64,000 nucleotides of DNA, from positions 21,154-85,153 of the forward strand of contig NZ_JAMOIC010000020.1 of assembly GCF_024448895.1 (NCBI RefSeq), written 5' to 3'. Origin of the DNA: Stutzerimonas stutzeri (GTDB lineage: Bacteria; Pseudomonadota; Gammaproteobacteria; Pseudomonadales; Pseudomonadaceae). A program made the translations under genes and the position numbers. Shown piece after piece: positions 45,633 to 54,773 of the stretch. Position 1 is the stretch's first letter. Each line of letters opens with the position of its first letter. Below the pieces are notes generated by a model. That model was not told where the DNA came from. It ran no database searches and saw only the letters and a program-made list of their open reading frames with translations.

Positions 45633-46091
45633 TTAGCGCGTGGCAATCAGCCGCGAAAGAAGGCGCGATGCGTCGATTGAGCCTTGAGCCGCAGCCAGCT
45701 CAAGCCAGTGGCGTGCCTTTGTCAGCTCCTGGTACTGGCCCTGGAAGTACAACTGCCCTAGCTCGAGCTGAGCTTGCCGATCACCAGCGCGCGCTGCCTG
45801 GCGCAGCAACTCGAAGCCGATGCGCCGGTCGCGCTGACTGTCGCAATCGTGGCAAAGCAACCGTCCCAGGCGGCTCTGTGCTTCGACTACGCCTTCGAGC
45901 GCCGGCTGCTTGAGCATCCGGCCGGCTATGCGTTTGACGCTTTTGGTCTGTCCTAGACGCTGGCTGTCCAGCAGCCACAACGCCATGCGCATGGGCAGGC
46001 GTGGAGAAGATGTAGTGCTCTCGACATTGGTCGAGGCGGTAGGACGCGTTCTCATGGTCACCGAATGCTTCGGGGGGACAAGGGCGCGCAC
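45633..46091 (-). CDS. Sel1-like repeat protein
   Basis: This 152-aa small protein has two or three Sel1/TPR-like helical repeats in the C-terminal half: VVEAQSRLGRLLCHDCDSQ, GFELLRQAARAGDRQAQLELGQLYFQG and ARHWLELAAAQGSIDASRLLSRL. The longest frame begins at a GTG (46091) with AAAGGAG four bases upstream, which favours it over the ATG at 46055. The N-terminal 40 residues are basic and poorly structured. Pseudomonads carry such a gene near rmuC. The function is unknown. Confidence 0.75.
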   Translation of the reverse strand: MRALVPPKHSVTMRTRPTASTNVESTTSSPRLPMRMALWLLDSQRLGQTKSVKRIAGRMLKQPALEGVVEAQSRLGRLLCHDCDSQRDRRIGFELLRQAARAGDRQAQLELGQLYFQGQYQELTKARHWLELAAAQGSIDASRLLSRLIATR

Positions 46092-46544
46092 TCTACTCCT
46101 TTTTTTACAGAGTTAAAGTCTTGCAAAAACCGAAAAACCGCGATCTAGATCACATCTAAATTTAATCCACAGATCCTGTGGGTAACTCAGTGGACAAACA
46201 GGTTACAGATTTACGCAGCGCCTGTGTTCAGGGGGCTGCGGTTAAACTGGCGCTTTTTTGGCCAAACGGAAAACTCGTTATTTTTCAGTACGTTATTATC
46301 GATCTATCGCGCATGCCGGTTTGCGACAGATTGTCATAAGCGCTTGACAAGGGCTGAGGCGAAATGTGCACAAGTTTGGCGCAGTAGTGCGCAAGCGCCC
46401 CGAAATGCACATGAGGAGACTCTAAAACCGCTCGCTTCGGAACTTTTCAGCATTAATCGGGTATCGCCTGCGCTAATCAGGAGCAGATCGCATCCGGGCG
46501 TCTACCCGGCTTATGCTAGGTCATCGATTTCTACGGGACGGCTC
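46092..46544. other. Intergenic region upstream of ydbH
   Basis: About 450 bp between divergent genes. The frame of ydbH is open back to 46224, but the residues before 46545 look like non-coding translation. A TTGACA at 46345-46350 is a possible -35 element without a good -10. AT-rich sequence near 46120-46170 (ATCACATCTAAATTTAATCC) may hold the promoters. Confidence 0.45.
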
Positions 46545-49118
46545 ATGACCAAGCGACGAAAACTCCTCGTCTGGGCGGTTGCTGGCGTGGCTTTGCTCGT
46601 TTTGGGCGCAGGGATTTACGGTAGCCTTCGCTGGCAACAATTCAAGCGTGAACAGGGCATCGTCTCGCTCGATATAAGTGGCGTGAGGCTGTCAGCCCAG
46701 CACGTGGCAGTCCGCGAAATCATTTTTGTTCGGCAGCCCTCAGCCGACGAACGGCAGGCCGTCACCCTCACGGAGCTCCGCCTTGATTTTGCCGATGCCT
46801 GGCGCCTGCTGCCGCTGCGGACGCTTTCCATCGATCATCTCGACGCCCAATGGCAGCCCGCACCTGTTGACGACGATGTCGAGGCCGACCAACCCGTGAC
46901 GCTGCCTGACCGCCAGCAACTGGAGCGCTGGGCGACCTGGTTGCCGCGTGAGGGACAGATCAAATCGTTCGCCGTGACGATGCCATGCAGGAATTCCGAC
47001 TGCACCGAACATGGGCAACTGGGCTGGCAGATTGCAGACATCCAACCGCTTGCTGCTTCATTTGACCTGCAATTGGATCATCTGGCCCATCGTCTCGAGC
47101 TACGCGTCAATGCCTCCGAGCAGCGGTCCGAAACCCACATTGATCTCGGGCTACTACTGGATGGACAGCAGCGGGTTTCCATGCAGAACCAGTTCGCTCC
47201 AGACGACGACTCGACCTTGTGGCGCGGAACGCTGGCAATGAGCGAGCTACCCGAAGCCCCATGGCTGCTGGAGTGGCTCAACAGGTGGCTGCCCTATGAA
47301 CCCCAGACGCTGCCTGAACTGCCCGAGCAGATGCGGATCGGCGCAGGCTGGGCGACGCACATCGACACCACTGACCTGTCCCGCACCTGGGCCGCGCTGG
47401 ATGGCGAGTTTCGGCTGTCTGCCAACCTGCCTGGGCCCTGGCCGGTTCTCGGCATCGGGCAGGTTCAGGGTCAACTGGATATCGCCGCCAAAGCCGACCA
47501 GGGCTTCTGGTTACCTACCGCGTTATCTGCGGATCTGCAGCTGCGCCCGGAGAAAGCGATTGCCGACGAACTGCCGGCGCCGCTGCGCCCGGCCGCCGTC
47601 AGCTTGAAAGTCACCCCGCGCTCGACGGGTACGACCGATGCGACGACGCTGCCCTTGCAGATTCAGGTGGCGACCGCCGGCCCCACGACCCTCTCGCTCG
47701 AGGGCCCCGTGCTGCTCAACACCGCCGACCCCTACTCCATGTCATTCGAAAAGACTCGACTACGCCTGCGCAGCCCGTCGCTGACAGAGCAGGACATCGT
47801 ATTGAAGGGCCTCGACACGGACCTGCGCTTGAGCGGACAAGTCTCCCAGAACGCCGCCAGCATCCGCTTCGACAAGGACTCGAAGCTGGCCCTGAGCAGC
47901 CTTGCCAGCGGAGCGGATCTGGTCGCCAGCAACCTGCGGATAGAGCTTGCCGGGATCGGCATCGATGCCGCTTTCACCGATGGAAGGCTGCAGAACCTCG
48001 CGGCCAAGGGCAAGACAGCAGCGACCGTGGGCGAGTTGAAACACCCAGCACTACGCCCCCAGGGATGGCGCTGGAGCGGCACCCTGGCCGCGGATCAGTC
48101 GCAGCTCTCGCTGAATGGCCCGCTGAGCAATGATTCCGGTCTCACACTGCCGCTCACCCTTGCACAGAACCTGACCAACCGCTCGACTCGCCTCGACGTT
48201 ACGCTCCCCGAAGTATTCCTGCGTGCCGGCAATCCCCTGGCCGCCACCCTTGCCCAATGGCCGCAGGCGCTGGAGTTGAGCAATGGCCGGCTACAGGGCC
48301 AGGCACAGCTGAACGTGCCGGCGAGCGGCCCGCTCGGCGCTACTGCTGCAATCAGTGCAAAGGGGCTGGGCGGGATCTACGACCGTACCGAGCTGAGCGG
48401 GCTGGATGCCGAGCTGTCGGCCACGTTGCAGCGCGATCAGCTTCGGTTGGATATCACCGAGCTGACACTGCGCGAGGCCAACCCGGGCTTCACCTTTGGT
48501 CCGCTACGATTCAATGGCGAGTTTCTCGCTCCCCTGGATAATCTCGCCAAAGGACGCCTCGCCTGGAGCATCGCCGAAGTGCGGTTATTGGGCGGACGCC
48601 TCTGGCTCGAGCCCGGCGCTGCCGACCTTGCCGCAGATACCCAGCGGCTGCAGGCGCATCTTCGTGGCCTGCAATTACCCCTGTTGCTCGAAGCTTACCC
48701 AGCGGACGGTCTGACCGGCACCGGCGTGATCGACGGCAACATGCTGCTACAGCGGGCCGAAGCCGGGATCAGCATCGAGCAAGGCTCGCTCAAGGCTCGG
48801 GAGCCGGGTGGTGCACTGCAGTTCCGCTCGGCGAAAATCCAGGCGCTGGGCCAGTCCAACCCGGCCATGCGCCTGGTAACCGAAGCACTCGATGACTTCC
48901 ACTACGATCTGCTCTCCAGCGACCTGCACTACGGAGCGGACGGAAAGCTGGACCTGGGCTTGAAGCTGCACGGGCGCAACCCGGCGCTGGAAGGAGGACG
49001 ACCGATCAACTTCTCGATCAACCTCGAGGAAGACATCCCCGCCTTGCTGACCAGTCTGCAATTGTCCGACCGCGTCAGCGAAACCATACAACGACGCGTG
49101 CAGGAGCGCCTTAGATGA
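46545..49118 (+). CDS. ydbH: YdbH-family AsmA-like intermembrane transport protein
   Basis: This 857-aa protein has an N-terminal membrane anchor (LLVWAVAGVALLVLGAGIYGSL) and a very long beta-rich periplasmic region, the layout of AsmA-like bridge proteins. YdbH with TamB and YhdP moves phospholipids between inner and outer membranes in E. coli. The C-terminal part has the YdbH/dicarboxylate-transport domain pattern LEGGRPINFSINLEEDIPALLTSLQLSD. The ATG at 46545 gives the anchor directly. The next genes are ynbE and ydbL, the same order as in E. coli. Confidence 0.88.
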   Translation: MTKRRKLLVWAVAGVALLVLGAGIYGSLRWQQFKREQGIVSLDISGVRLSAQHVAVREIIFVRQPSADERQAVTLTELRLDFADAWRLLPLRTLSIDHLDAQWQPAPVDDDVEADQPVTLPDRQQLERWATWLPREGQIKSFAVTMPCRNSDCTEHGQLGWQIADIQPLAASFDLQLDHLAHRLELRVNASEQRSETHIDLGLLLDGQQRVSMQNQFAPDDDSTLWRGTLAMSELPEAPWLLEWLNRWLPYEPQTLPELPEQMRIGAGWATHIDTTDLSRTWAALDGEFRLSANLPGPWPVLGIGQVQGQLDIAAKADQGFWLPTALSADLQLRPEKAIADELPAPLRPAAVSLKVTPRSTGTTDATTLPLQIQVATAGPTTLSLEGPVLLNTADPYSMSFEKTRLRLRSPSLTEQDIVLKGLDTDLRLSGQVSQNAASIRFDKDSKLALSSLASGADLVASNLRIELAGIGIDAAFTDGRLQNLAAKGKTAATVGELKHPALRPQGWRWSGTLAADQSQLSLNGPLSNDSGLTLPLTLAQNLTNRSTRLDVTLPEVFLRAGNPLAATLAQWPQALELSNGRLQGQAQLNVPASGPLGATAAISAKGLGGIYDRTELSGLDAELSATLQRDQLRLDITELTLREANPGFTFGPLRFNGEFLAPLDNLAKGRLAWSIAEVRLLGGRLWLEPGAADLAADTQRLQAHLRGLQLPLLLEAYPADGLTGTGVIDGNMLLQRAEAGISIEQGSLKAREPGGALQFRSAKIQALGQSNPAMRLVTEALDDFHYDLLSSDLHYGADGKLDLGLKLHGRNPALEGGRPINFSINLEEDIPALLTSLQLSDRVSETIQRRVQERLR

Positions 49119-49156
49119 GGCACTGTAGCGGCGACACCGATCAGGAGAAGACGGTC

Positions 49157-49348
49157 ATGCGGTTGTGCAATCCCATCAGCATTCTGGCACTGGCGCTCTT
49201 GGCCAGCGCCTGCACCCCTCGGGTGGAACTGGCCGTGCCCAACGAGCCGATCAACATCAATCTCAACGTCAAGATCGAGCACGAGATCTACATCAAGGTC
49301 GACAAGCAGCTCGATTCGATCATCAACGAAGACAGCGGACTGTTCTGA
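49157..49348 (+). CDS. ynbE: YnbE-family outer-membrane lipoprotein
   Basis: This 63-aa lipoprotein has a signal peptide ending LLASAC and a mature part of VPNEPININLNVKIEHEIYI followed by KVDKQLDS, which is almost the whole family signature. AGGAGAAG lies 7 bp before the ATG at 49157. In E. coli YnbE forms oligomers at the outer membrane that stack with YdbH to make a lipid-transport bridge. Confidence 0.93.
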   Translation: MRLCNPISILALALLASACTPRVELAVPNEPININLNVKIEHEIYIKVDKQLDSIINEDSGLF

Positions 49349-49350
49349 CC

Positions 49351-49695
49351 ATGAAAACCTATCTGAAACTCGGAACCCTGCTCATGGCGCTGTGCCTCGC
49401 CCTGCCGGCTGCCGCCATGTCACTCAACGAAGCCATGTCGGCGCTGGGCCAGGCCAAGGCCAGCGGGCAGCTTGGCGAACGGCCGGACGGCTACCTTGGC
49501 GTCGTCGAGTCAAGCGGTCAGGCAGAAGAAATCGCCAGCCAGATCAACCAGGCGCGGCGTGCTGAATACCATCGGTTGGCACAGAAGAATGGCATCAAGG
49601 TCAGCGACGTTGAAGCCATTGCCGGCAAGAAGGCCATCGAGAAGACGCCTTCCGGCCAGATCATTCAGCTCAACGGAAGCTGGGTGAGGAAATAA
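49351..49695 (+). CDS. ydbL: YdbL-family (DUF1318) periplasmic protein
   Basis: This 114-aa periplasmic protein has a signal peptide (LLMALCLALPAAAMS) and the DUF1318 pattern LGERPDGYLGVVESSG, NQARRAEYHRLAQKNGIKVSDVEAIAG and PSGQIIQLNGSWVRK. The ATG is 3 bp after the ynbE stop. E. coli YdbL modulates YnbE assembly with YdbH. Confidence 0.93.
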   Translation: MKTYLKLGTLLMALCLALPAAAMSLNEAMSALGQAKASGQLGERPDGYLGVVESSGQAEEIASQINQARRAEYHRLAQKNGIKVSDVEAIAGKKAIEKTPSGQIIQLNGSWVRK

Positions 49696-49703
49696 ACCTG
49701 ACC

Positions 49704-49731
49704 GCAGAGGCGGCACACGCGCCGTCTCTGC
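49704..49731. terminator. Bidirectional hairpin between ydbL and the cytochrome gene
   Basis: GCAGAGGCGGC and GCCGTCTCTGC pair over 11 bp with one wobble and a 6-nt loop, in the 43-bp gap between convergent operons. Confidence 0.6.
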
Positions 49732-49738
49732 GCTTGCC

Positions 49739-50965
49739 TCAGGGCTTCATGTCGTCGCGCATAGCCTTTACATCACCCGTGGACACCGGCTCGGCCGCGT
49801 TACCCCAGCTATTGCGAACGTAGGTCAGGACTGCGGCGATGTGCTCATCCGACATATTCCATGCGAAAGATGGCATTGCGGGCCCCGTGGGTGCGGCGTC
49901 CGTAGCAACCGCACGACTGCCAGCGAGAACCACCCGAATCAACGACGTTGCATCCCGACTGTTGACCAGCGGCGCCTGCGCCAGGCGCGGGAACAGGTTG
50001 GTGATGCCCTCCCCATCCGGAGTATGACAAGCCGAGCACTGATCTTCGTAGATGAGCGAGCCCGTGCGCATGGTCGCGTCCTCTGCAGCCAACGGCTCTG
50101 GCCGAGGCTGTTGCTCATCGCCCAAGCTCTTGATGTATGTGGCCACCGCAGAAAGATCTTCATCTTTCCAGTGCTGGGTCGAGTGCTCCACCGCCTCGGC
50201 CATGGGGCCGGAGGCCATATCGAAGCGGTTGGCGCCCGTTTTCAGGTAATGAACGATTTCCGCCTCGCTCCAACTGCCCAGCCCGGCATGAGCGTTGCCG
50301 GTGATATCCGGTGCCATCCAGCCTTGCAAGGCACTGCCGGTGAGGAACTCGTCACCCTTGTCGCCACCAATCAGGCTCTTGGGTGTATGGCAGCTGCCAC
50401 AGTGACCCAGGCCCTGAACCAGGTAAGCGCCTCGATTCCACTCGGCGGATTGATCAGGGTCCGGCTCGTATTCACCCTCCTCGAATGCCAGCCAGTTCCA
50501 TGCGATCAGACTTGCTCGAATGTTGAACGGGAACGGCAGCTGATTGGTTTCAACTTCATGCCTGACTGGTTCCAGGGAATTCAGATAGGCCCACAGCGCG
50601 CGATTGTCCTCACGTGTCACCTTGGTATACGCCGTATAAGGCATTGCCGCGTAGAGGCGTTTGCCACCCCGGGCGTGGCCGTTGGACATGGTGTTCTGGA
50701 AGTCTTCGAACGACCAGCGCCCAATGCCGGTATCAGGGTCCGGGGTGATATTGGCCCCCAGCACCGTGCCAAACGGCGTGTCGATGGCCACACCACCGGC
50801 AAAGGCTGGCTGGCCAGGTAACGAGTGGCAGGCGGTGCAGTCGCCCAGCACCGCTAGGTAACGTCCACGCGCCACCAGATCATAGGAGTCGCTACCATCG
50901 CCTGCCTGCGCCAAGCTTGCAGTGAGGCCGAGCATGCCGGCGTACAAAACGGGAAGAGTCCTCAT
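49739..50965 (-). CDS. Triheme cytochrome c subunit of a membrane dehydrogenase
   Basis: This 408-aa exported cytochrome has a signal peptide ending SLAQA and three CXXCH sites: CTACH at 43-47, CGSCH near 190 and CSACH near 312. Three cytochrome c domains of about 130 residues each is the layout of the electron-transfer subunit of alcohol, gluconate or sorbitol dehydrogenases. It passes electrons from the flavoprotein to ubiquinone. It overlaps the flavoprotein gene by 4 bp and is the third gene of that operon. Confidence 0.92.
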   Translation of the reverse strand: MRTLPVLYAGMLGLTASLAQAGDGSDSYDLVARGRYLAVLGDCTACHSLPGQPAFAGGVAIDTPFGTVLGANITPDPDTGIGRWSFEDFQNTMSNGHARGGKRLYAAMPYTAYTKVTREDNRALWAYLNSLEPVRHEVETNQLPFPFNIRASLIAWNWLAFEEGEYEPDPDQSAEWNRGAYLVQGLGHCGSCHTPKSLIGGDKGDEFLTGSALQGWMAPDITGNAHAGLGSWSEAEIVHYLKTGANRFDMASGPMAEAVEHSTQHWKDEDLSAVATYIKSLGDEQQPRPEPLAAEDATMRTGSLIYEDQCSACHTPDGEGITNLFPRLAQAPLVNSRDATSLIRVVLAGSRAVATDAAPTGPAMPSFAWNMSDEHIAAVLTYVRNSWGNAAEPVSTGDVKAMRDDMKP

Positions 50966-52728
50966 ACGGCGATCATCTCCCCTGGATTTTTCAGATAGAG
51001 CCGGCGAATCGCGTCGGCCGCCTTGAATGCCAGCGCACCAACCGTCCCGGTTGGGTTATAGCCAGGGTTTTGCGGGAAAGCGCTCGCCCCAACGACGAAC
51101 AGATTCGGAACATCCCAGACCTGCAAATGTTTGTTGACCGAGCTAGTGGAAGGGTCGGCCCCCATGACGAAGCCGCCGACCACATGGGATGACTGATACG
51201 GGCCGCTGTTCCAGTGTCCGTCCTGGTAGGTCTTGACCACATGCCGGGGATTCATTGGCGCGGCGATTTCGGCCAGCTTTTCGATCGAGAAGCGCGACAT
51301 TTTGCGATCGTTCTCGGAAAAATCGAAGGTGATACGCAGCAGCGGTCGGCCATGCGGATCAGTGTAGGTCGGGTCCAGCGACAGATAATTGCTGCGTGTG
51401 GTGTAGCTGCTCGCCTCACAGCCGATGGACATCGTGCTGAGGTAATTGTCGACCGTGGCCTGCTTCCATTTCGAGCCCCAGCGCGGGGTGCCCGGCGGCA
51501 CCGGACGCGTGCCGATCGGCGATGCCCCAACCGGAGTGACCCGGATACTGCCGCCACCAAAGAAACCCAGTCCCGAGTGATCGAAATTGTCATTGTTGAA
51601 CTCGTCAATACCCATCCCGACCGCGCCGGCACCAATGAAGGGGTTGAAGTTCTTGTTGTCGAAGAACAGCTGCACGCTGTTCGCTGTCTGGTAGGCGTAG
51701 TTGCGCCCGGTAGTGCCGGTATTGGTAACCGGGTCGTAGGGTTGACCAACCCCCGAGAGCAGCATCAGGCGTACGTTTTCGAACGTGAAGGCGCTGACAA
51801 TCACCAGGTCCGCCGGTTGCTCGTACTGGTTGCCAGAGGTATCGACATAAACCACGCCGGTGGCGCGCTTGCCGCTGGAGTCGAGGGTAACGCGCAGCGC
51901 TTCGGCGTGAGTGACCGCCGTGAAATTAGGCTTGCGCATCAGCGCCGGCAGTACGTTGACGATCGCGCTGGCCTTGGAATAGTTGGCGCACCCGTAATTG
52001 GTGCAGAAGCCGCAGAAGGTACAAGGCCCCATGGTGACGCCGAGTTGATTGGTATACGCCTGAGAGGCCAGCGATGACGGCACCGGGAAAGGCTTGTAGC
52101 CCAGCTCGCGCACCGTTTCGGCAAACAGGGTGGGACCGAATGGCTGCGCCAGCGGTGGCGTCGGGTACTCGATCGAACGACTGCCTTCGAAAGGATTGCC
52201 GCCCTCCTGAAGTTCACCGTTCAGATTGCCTGCCTTGCCTGACGTACCGGCCAGGCGCTCGAACGCGCTGTAGTGCGGCTCCATTTCGGCCCAGTCAGTA
52301 CCCCAGTCCTGCAGCACCAGCTCATCGGGTATGGCATCGGCGCCATAGCGCTCGGTCAGGTGGCTCTTGAGGCGAAACTCCTCGGGCTGGAAGCGAAAAG
52401 TGATGCCGGCCCAATGATTGCCGGCACCGCCGACACCGTTACCGGGGTGGAACGAACCCCAATCGCGCATGGGCAGCGCCGTTTGGGAAGGGCTGTTGCG
52501 CACCGTGACGGCGTTCTGCATCGGCCGCAGCATCAGTTCCTGACGGCGCAAGTAGCGCAATTCATCGGTCACCGAAGCAATGTTGAAATCGCGCGCCGTG
52601 TCGCGCCAGGGGCCCCGTTCGAGGGCGATGACATCGAGCCCCTCATCGGCCAGTTCATTGGCTATGATCGATCCGGCCCAGCCCAGTCCGATGACCACGA
52701 CGTCTGTTGAAGGAAGCTTCTTGATCAT
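50962..52728 (-). CDS. GMC-family flavoprotein dehydrogenase, gluconate 2-dehydrogenase-like
   Basis: This 588-aa FAD enzyme has a dinucleotide-binding motif VVVIGLGWAGSIIANELA at the N-terminus (about 10-27), a glycine-rich NGVGGAGNHWAGITFRF stretch near 95-112, CTFCGFCTNYGCANYSKASA with clustered cysteines (about 235-255), and the GMC C-terminal domain (NLFVVGASAFPQNPGYNPTGTVGALA). This is the large subunit type of membrane gluconate 2-dehydrogenase and related polyol dehydrogenases. The cysteine cluster resembles the FeS site of FAD glucose dehydrogenases. It lies between subunit 3 and the cytochrome, overlapping each by 4 bp. Confidence 0.88.
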   Translation of the reverse strand: MIKKLPSTDVVVIGLGWAGSIIANELADEGLDVIALERGPWRDTARDFNIASVTDELRYLRRQELMLRPMQNAVTVRNSPSQTALPMRDWGSFHPGNGVGGAGNHWAGITFRFQPEEFRLKSHLTERYGADAIPDELVLQDWGTDWAEMEPHYSAFERLAGTSGKAGNLNGELQEGGNPFEGSRSIEYPTPPLAQPFGPTLFAETVRELGYKPFPVPSSLASQAYTNQLGVTMGPCTFCGFCTNYGCANYSKASAIVNVLPALMRKPNFTAVTHAEALRVTLDSSGKRATGVVYVDTSGNQYEQPADLVIVSAFTFENVRLMLLSGVGQPYDPVTNTGTTGRNYAYQTANSVQLFFDNKNFNPFIGAGAVGMGIDEFNNDNFDHSGLGFFGGGSIRVTPVGASPIGTRPVPPGTPRWGSKWKQATVDNYLSTMSIGCEASSYTTRSNYLSLDPTYTDPHGRPLLRITFDFSENDRKMSRFSIEKLAEIAAPMNPRHVVKTYQDGHWNSGPYQSSHVVGGFVMGADPSTSSVNKHLQVWDVPNLFVVGASAFPQNPGYNPTGTVGALAFKAADAIRRLYLKNPGEMIAV

Positions 52729-53480
52729 TTCGACGCCCTCGCATTCCAGGAGTCGCCGCCAATGATCGATAACGGCACCAGGTCGAGCTTCTGGTTATGC
52801 AGCGTGATGTAGCGACGGTAGTCATATCGCGCGCCGGGAAAACCGATCATTTTCCAGGACACCATGTCGCGGTTGCCGCCGTAGATCGGGTCCCCGAAAA
52901 AACCTTCCATGGTGTTCCCGAGCACCTGTTCGAAGAACAGTTTCGAGTCCATGCCTTCAAGAGCGATACCGCCCTCCTCCAAGTCGGCGAGCAGTCCATC
53001 CTGCTGCTCAGCTGTAAGGCCACTAAACGACTGCTGATGGCGCGACTGACATAATTTTTCGAGCCCAGTGAGTCCCAGCCGCACACGTTCTCTCGGCGTG
53101 AAACGGGATTGATCGCCCTGCTCCGGTGTTCCTTCCTGAAAAGGCGCAGCCATGTAGAGACGGCTGGCATCGCCATAACTGCCTGCGAGCTGCCGATCCA
53201 TGAACACTACACAGCCCGCGTCACTGCCGCTGACGCTGAGCTGATCGGCCGGAACAAGCCGATCCACGATAGCAGTCACCTCGCGAACCTCGTCTTCAGT
53301 GAAGAACCGCCAACCCGGCGAGTCGTAATGCATGGGGCCGTTGTGATTGAACGGCTGCCAGGGAGGAATGCCAGTGAGCGTTGCGGCTTTGGCAGTCGCC
53401 GCAGCGCCGGCAGCCAGGCCTGTTATTGACGAAAAAATCAGCTGACGACGAGTCAGTCCATGAGGAGTGTTCTGTTTCAT
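52725..53480 (-). CDS. Gluconate 2-dehydrogenase subunit 3 family protein
   Basis: This 251-aa protein has a Tat signal (LTRRQLIFSSITGLAAGAAA) that would carry the folded flavoprotein partner to the periplasm. The rest has the subunit 3 pattern FFTEDEVREVTAIVDRLVPAD, CVVFMDRQLAGSYGDASR and GNRDMVSWKMIGFPGARYDYR. The ATG at 53480 gives the Tat signal near the N-terminus. It is the first gene of the three-gene operon and overlaps the flavoprotein gene by 4 bp. The substrate could be gluconate, 2-ketogluconate or another polyol. Confidence 0.87.
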   Translation of the reverse strand: MKQNTPHGLTRRQLIFSSITGLAAGAAATAKAATLTGIPPWQPFNHNGPMHYDSPGWRFFTEDEVREVTAIVDRLVPADQLSVSGSDAGCVVFMDRQLAGSYGDASRLYMAAPFQEGTPEQGDQSRFTPRERVRLGLTGLEKLCQSRHQQSFSGLTAEQQDGLLADLEEGGIALEGMDSKLFFEQVLGNTMEGFFGDPIYGGNRDMVSWKMIGFPGARYDYRRYITLHNQKLDLVPLSIIGGDSWNARASK

Positions 53481-53690
53481 GCGGGGCCCCTTGAAGTGAT
53501 GTGCAGACCGAACTGGCCATGCACTCACCAGACTGGCGAAACGAGGAACTATCGAGATCAATCAACTATTGCTCGCCGATGCCTAGATTTCGTCTGGGTA
53601 CTCAAGGGACTGCTCGTGAAATATTTTGTTTCATTAAATTTTGTTTATCGGCTTTCGTGGCACGCAATCTAACTCTGCAGAGCGGACCTC

Positions 53691-54677
53691 TCAGAACCAA
53701 GTCGACACCGTCAAAGAGCCGAACTGGTCGTGTTCGTCCTGCCCCTGAAATTCCCGCGTACGCCAGACGCTGGCAAACGCCAGCTGCCAGCTGTTCCAGG
53801 TCAGCGCCACACCAGCTTTTGCATCCCCGACCCATTCGTTCGGGTCCACCGAATGGCTGCTGTTGAAGGTATTGCCCTCAAGCAACATGTTCTGCGCCAT
53901 GTACCGGCCTTCCACGTTGGCAAAGAGGCTCCAGGCGAACCCACCGCCTTGATCGAAAAACATGCTTCCGCTCTGCGCCGGTGCCACTGCGGGAATGCTG
54001 AAACTGCGCGCTAAACCTTGCCCGAAGCGAAATCCGAATCCTGCAGAGCCGTAAGTGTAGAGATTGCCCAGAGCAAATCCGGCGCTCGGCCCGTACTCGA
54101 ACTCCAGCCCGCCCAAGCGCTGCTGCAACCACCAGCGGTGCTGATAAGCAAGGTTGATGAAGGGTTCGTTGCGCAGCTGATTGTCCCAGCCACGCGGCTC
54201 GTCGCTATTGGTGATCTCATGCACCCGACGCTGGATCTTCCTACCGCCAGCGGCAGGGCCGACAATACCCATATCCAGATGCAAGCCACTTGCGCCTCGC
54301 CAGCCCTGATGTTGGTCATCGGAGAAGATCGACATGCCCGCAAACAGCAGCGCCGCATAAGGGCGGTCGTCCTCAATCAGTCCTTCTCGGTCAATATCAT
54401 CGGGGGTATAGAGCTGATGTCCCAACCGGTAGGCAACATTATCGACCTGATCGGCACGCCAGCCCGGCATGAACTCTGCAAACCGTCGGGACCAGTGATC
54501 AGCATCAGGCTGGAATGAGCGCATCAGCTCGAAGCCGTTGGTGTAGTGACCGTCACTGCCGGTGGAGATGATGTCGTTTTCTATTTTCAGCGAGTAGAGA
54601 TCCGCCTGACTTACCAGCGGAACGCAGGCAGTGATGACAGCGAGAGAGATGCGTGCGCGCAGCTGCGGAATGGTCAT
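53691..54677 (-). CDS. lpxR: LpxR-like lipid A deacylase (DUF2219)
   Basis: This 328-aa outer-membrane beta-barrel protein has a signal peptide ending PLVSQA, then DLYSLKIENDIISTGSDGHYTNGF, in which the Asn-Asp pair and the TG-D-YTNG pattern are those of LpxR. LHLDMGIVGP is a further family motif, and the C-terminus ends in Phe (TVSTWF) as BAM substrates do. LpxR removes the 3'-acyloxyacyl group of lipid A in the outer leaflet. It lies 96 bp after phoX on the same strand, so it may share its transcript or have its own AT-rich promoter at about 54690-54730. Confidence 0.88.
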   Translation of the reverse strand: MTIPQLRARISLAVITACVPLVSQADLYSLKIENDIISTGSDGHYTNGFELMRSFQPDADHWSRRFAEFMPGWRADQVDNVAYRLGHQLYTPDDIDREGLIEDDRPYAALLFAGMSIFSDDQHQGWRGASGLHLDMGIVGPAAGGRKIQRRVHEITNSDEPRGWDNQLRNEPFINLAYQHRWWLQQRLGGLEFEYGPSAGFALGNLYTYGSAGFGFRFGQGLARSFSIPAVAPAQSGSMFFDQGGGFAWSLFANVEGRYMAQNMLLEGNTFNSSHSVDPNEWVGDAKAGVALTWNSWQLAFASVWRTREFQGQDEHDQFGSLTVSTWF

Positions 54678-54773
54678 AGCCCAGCTCCTTTACATACAAA
54701 AAGAAATGTATCCGTATGTTTTAGAGGTGGGGGTTTATAAAACGTTCGCCGTGAGGACTCAGCGTCAGTAGTT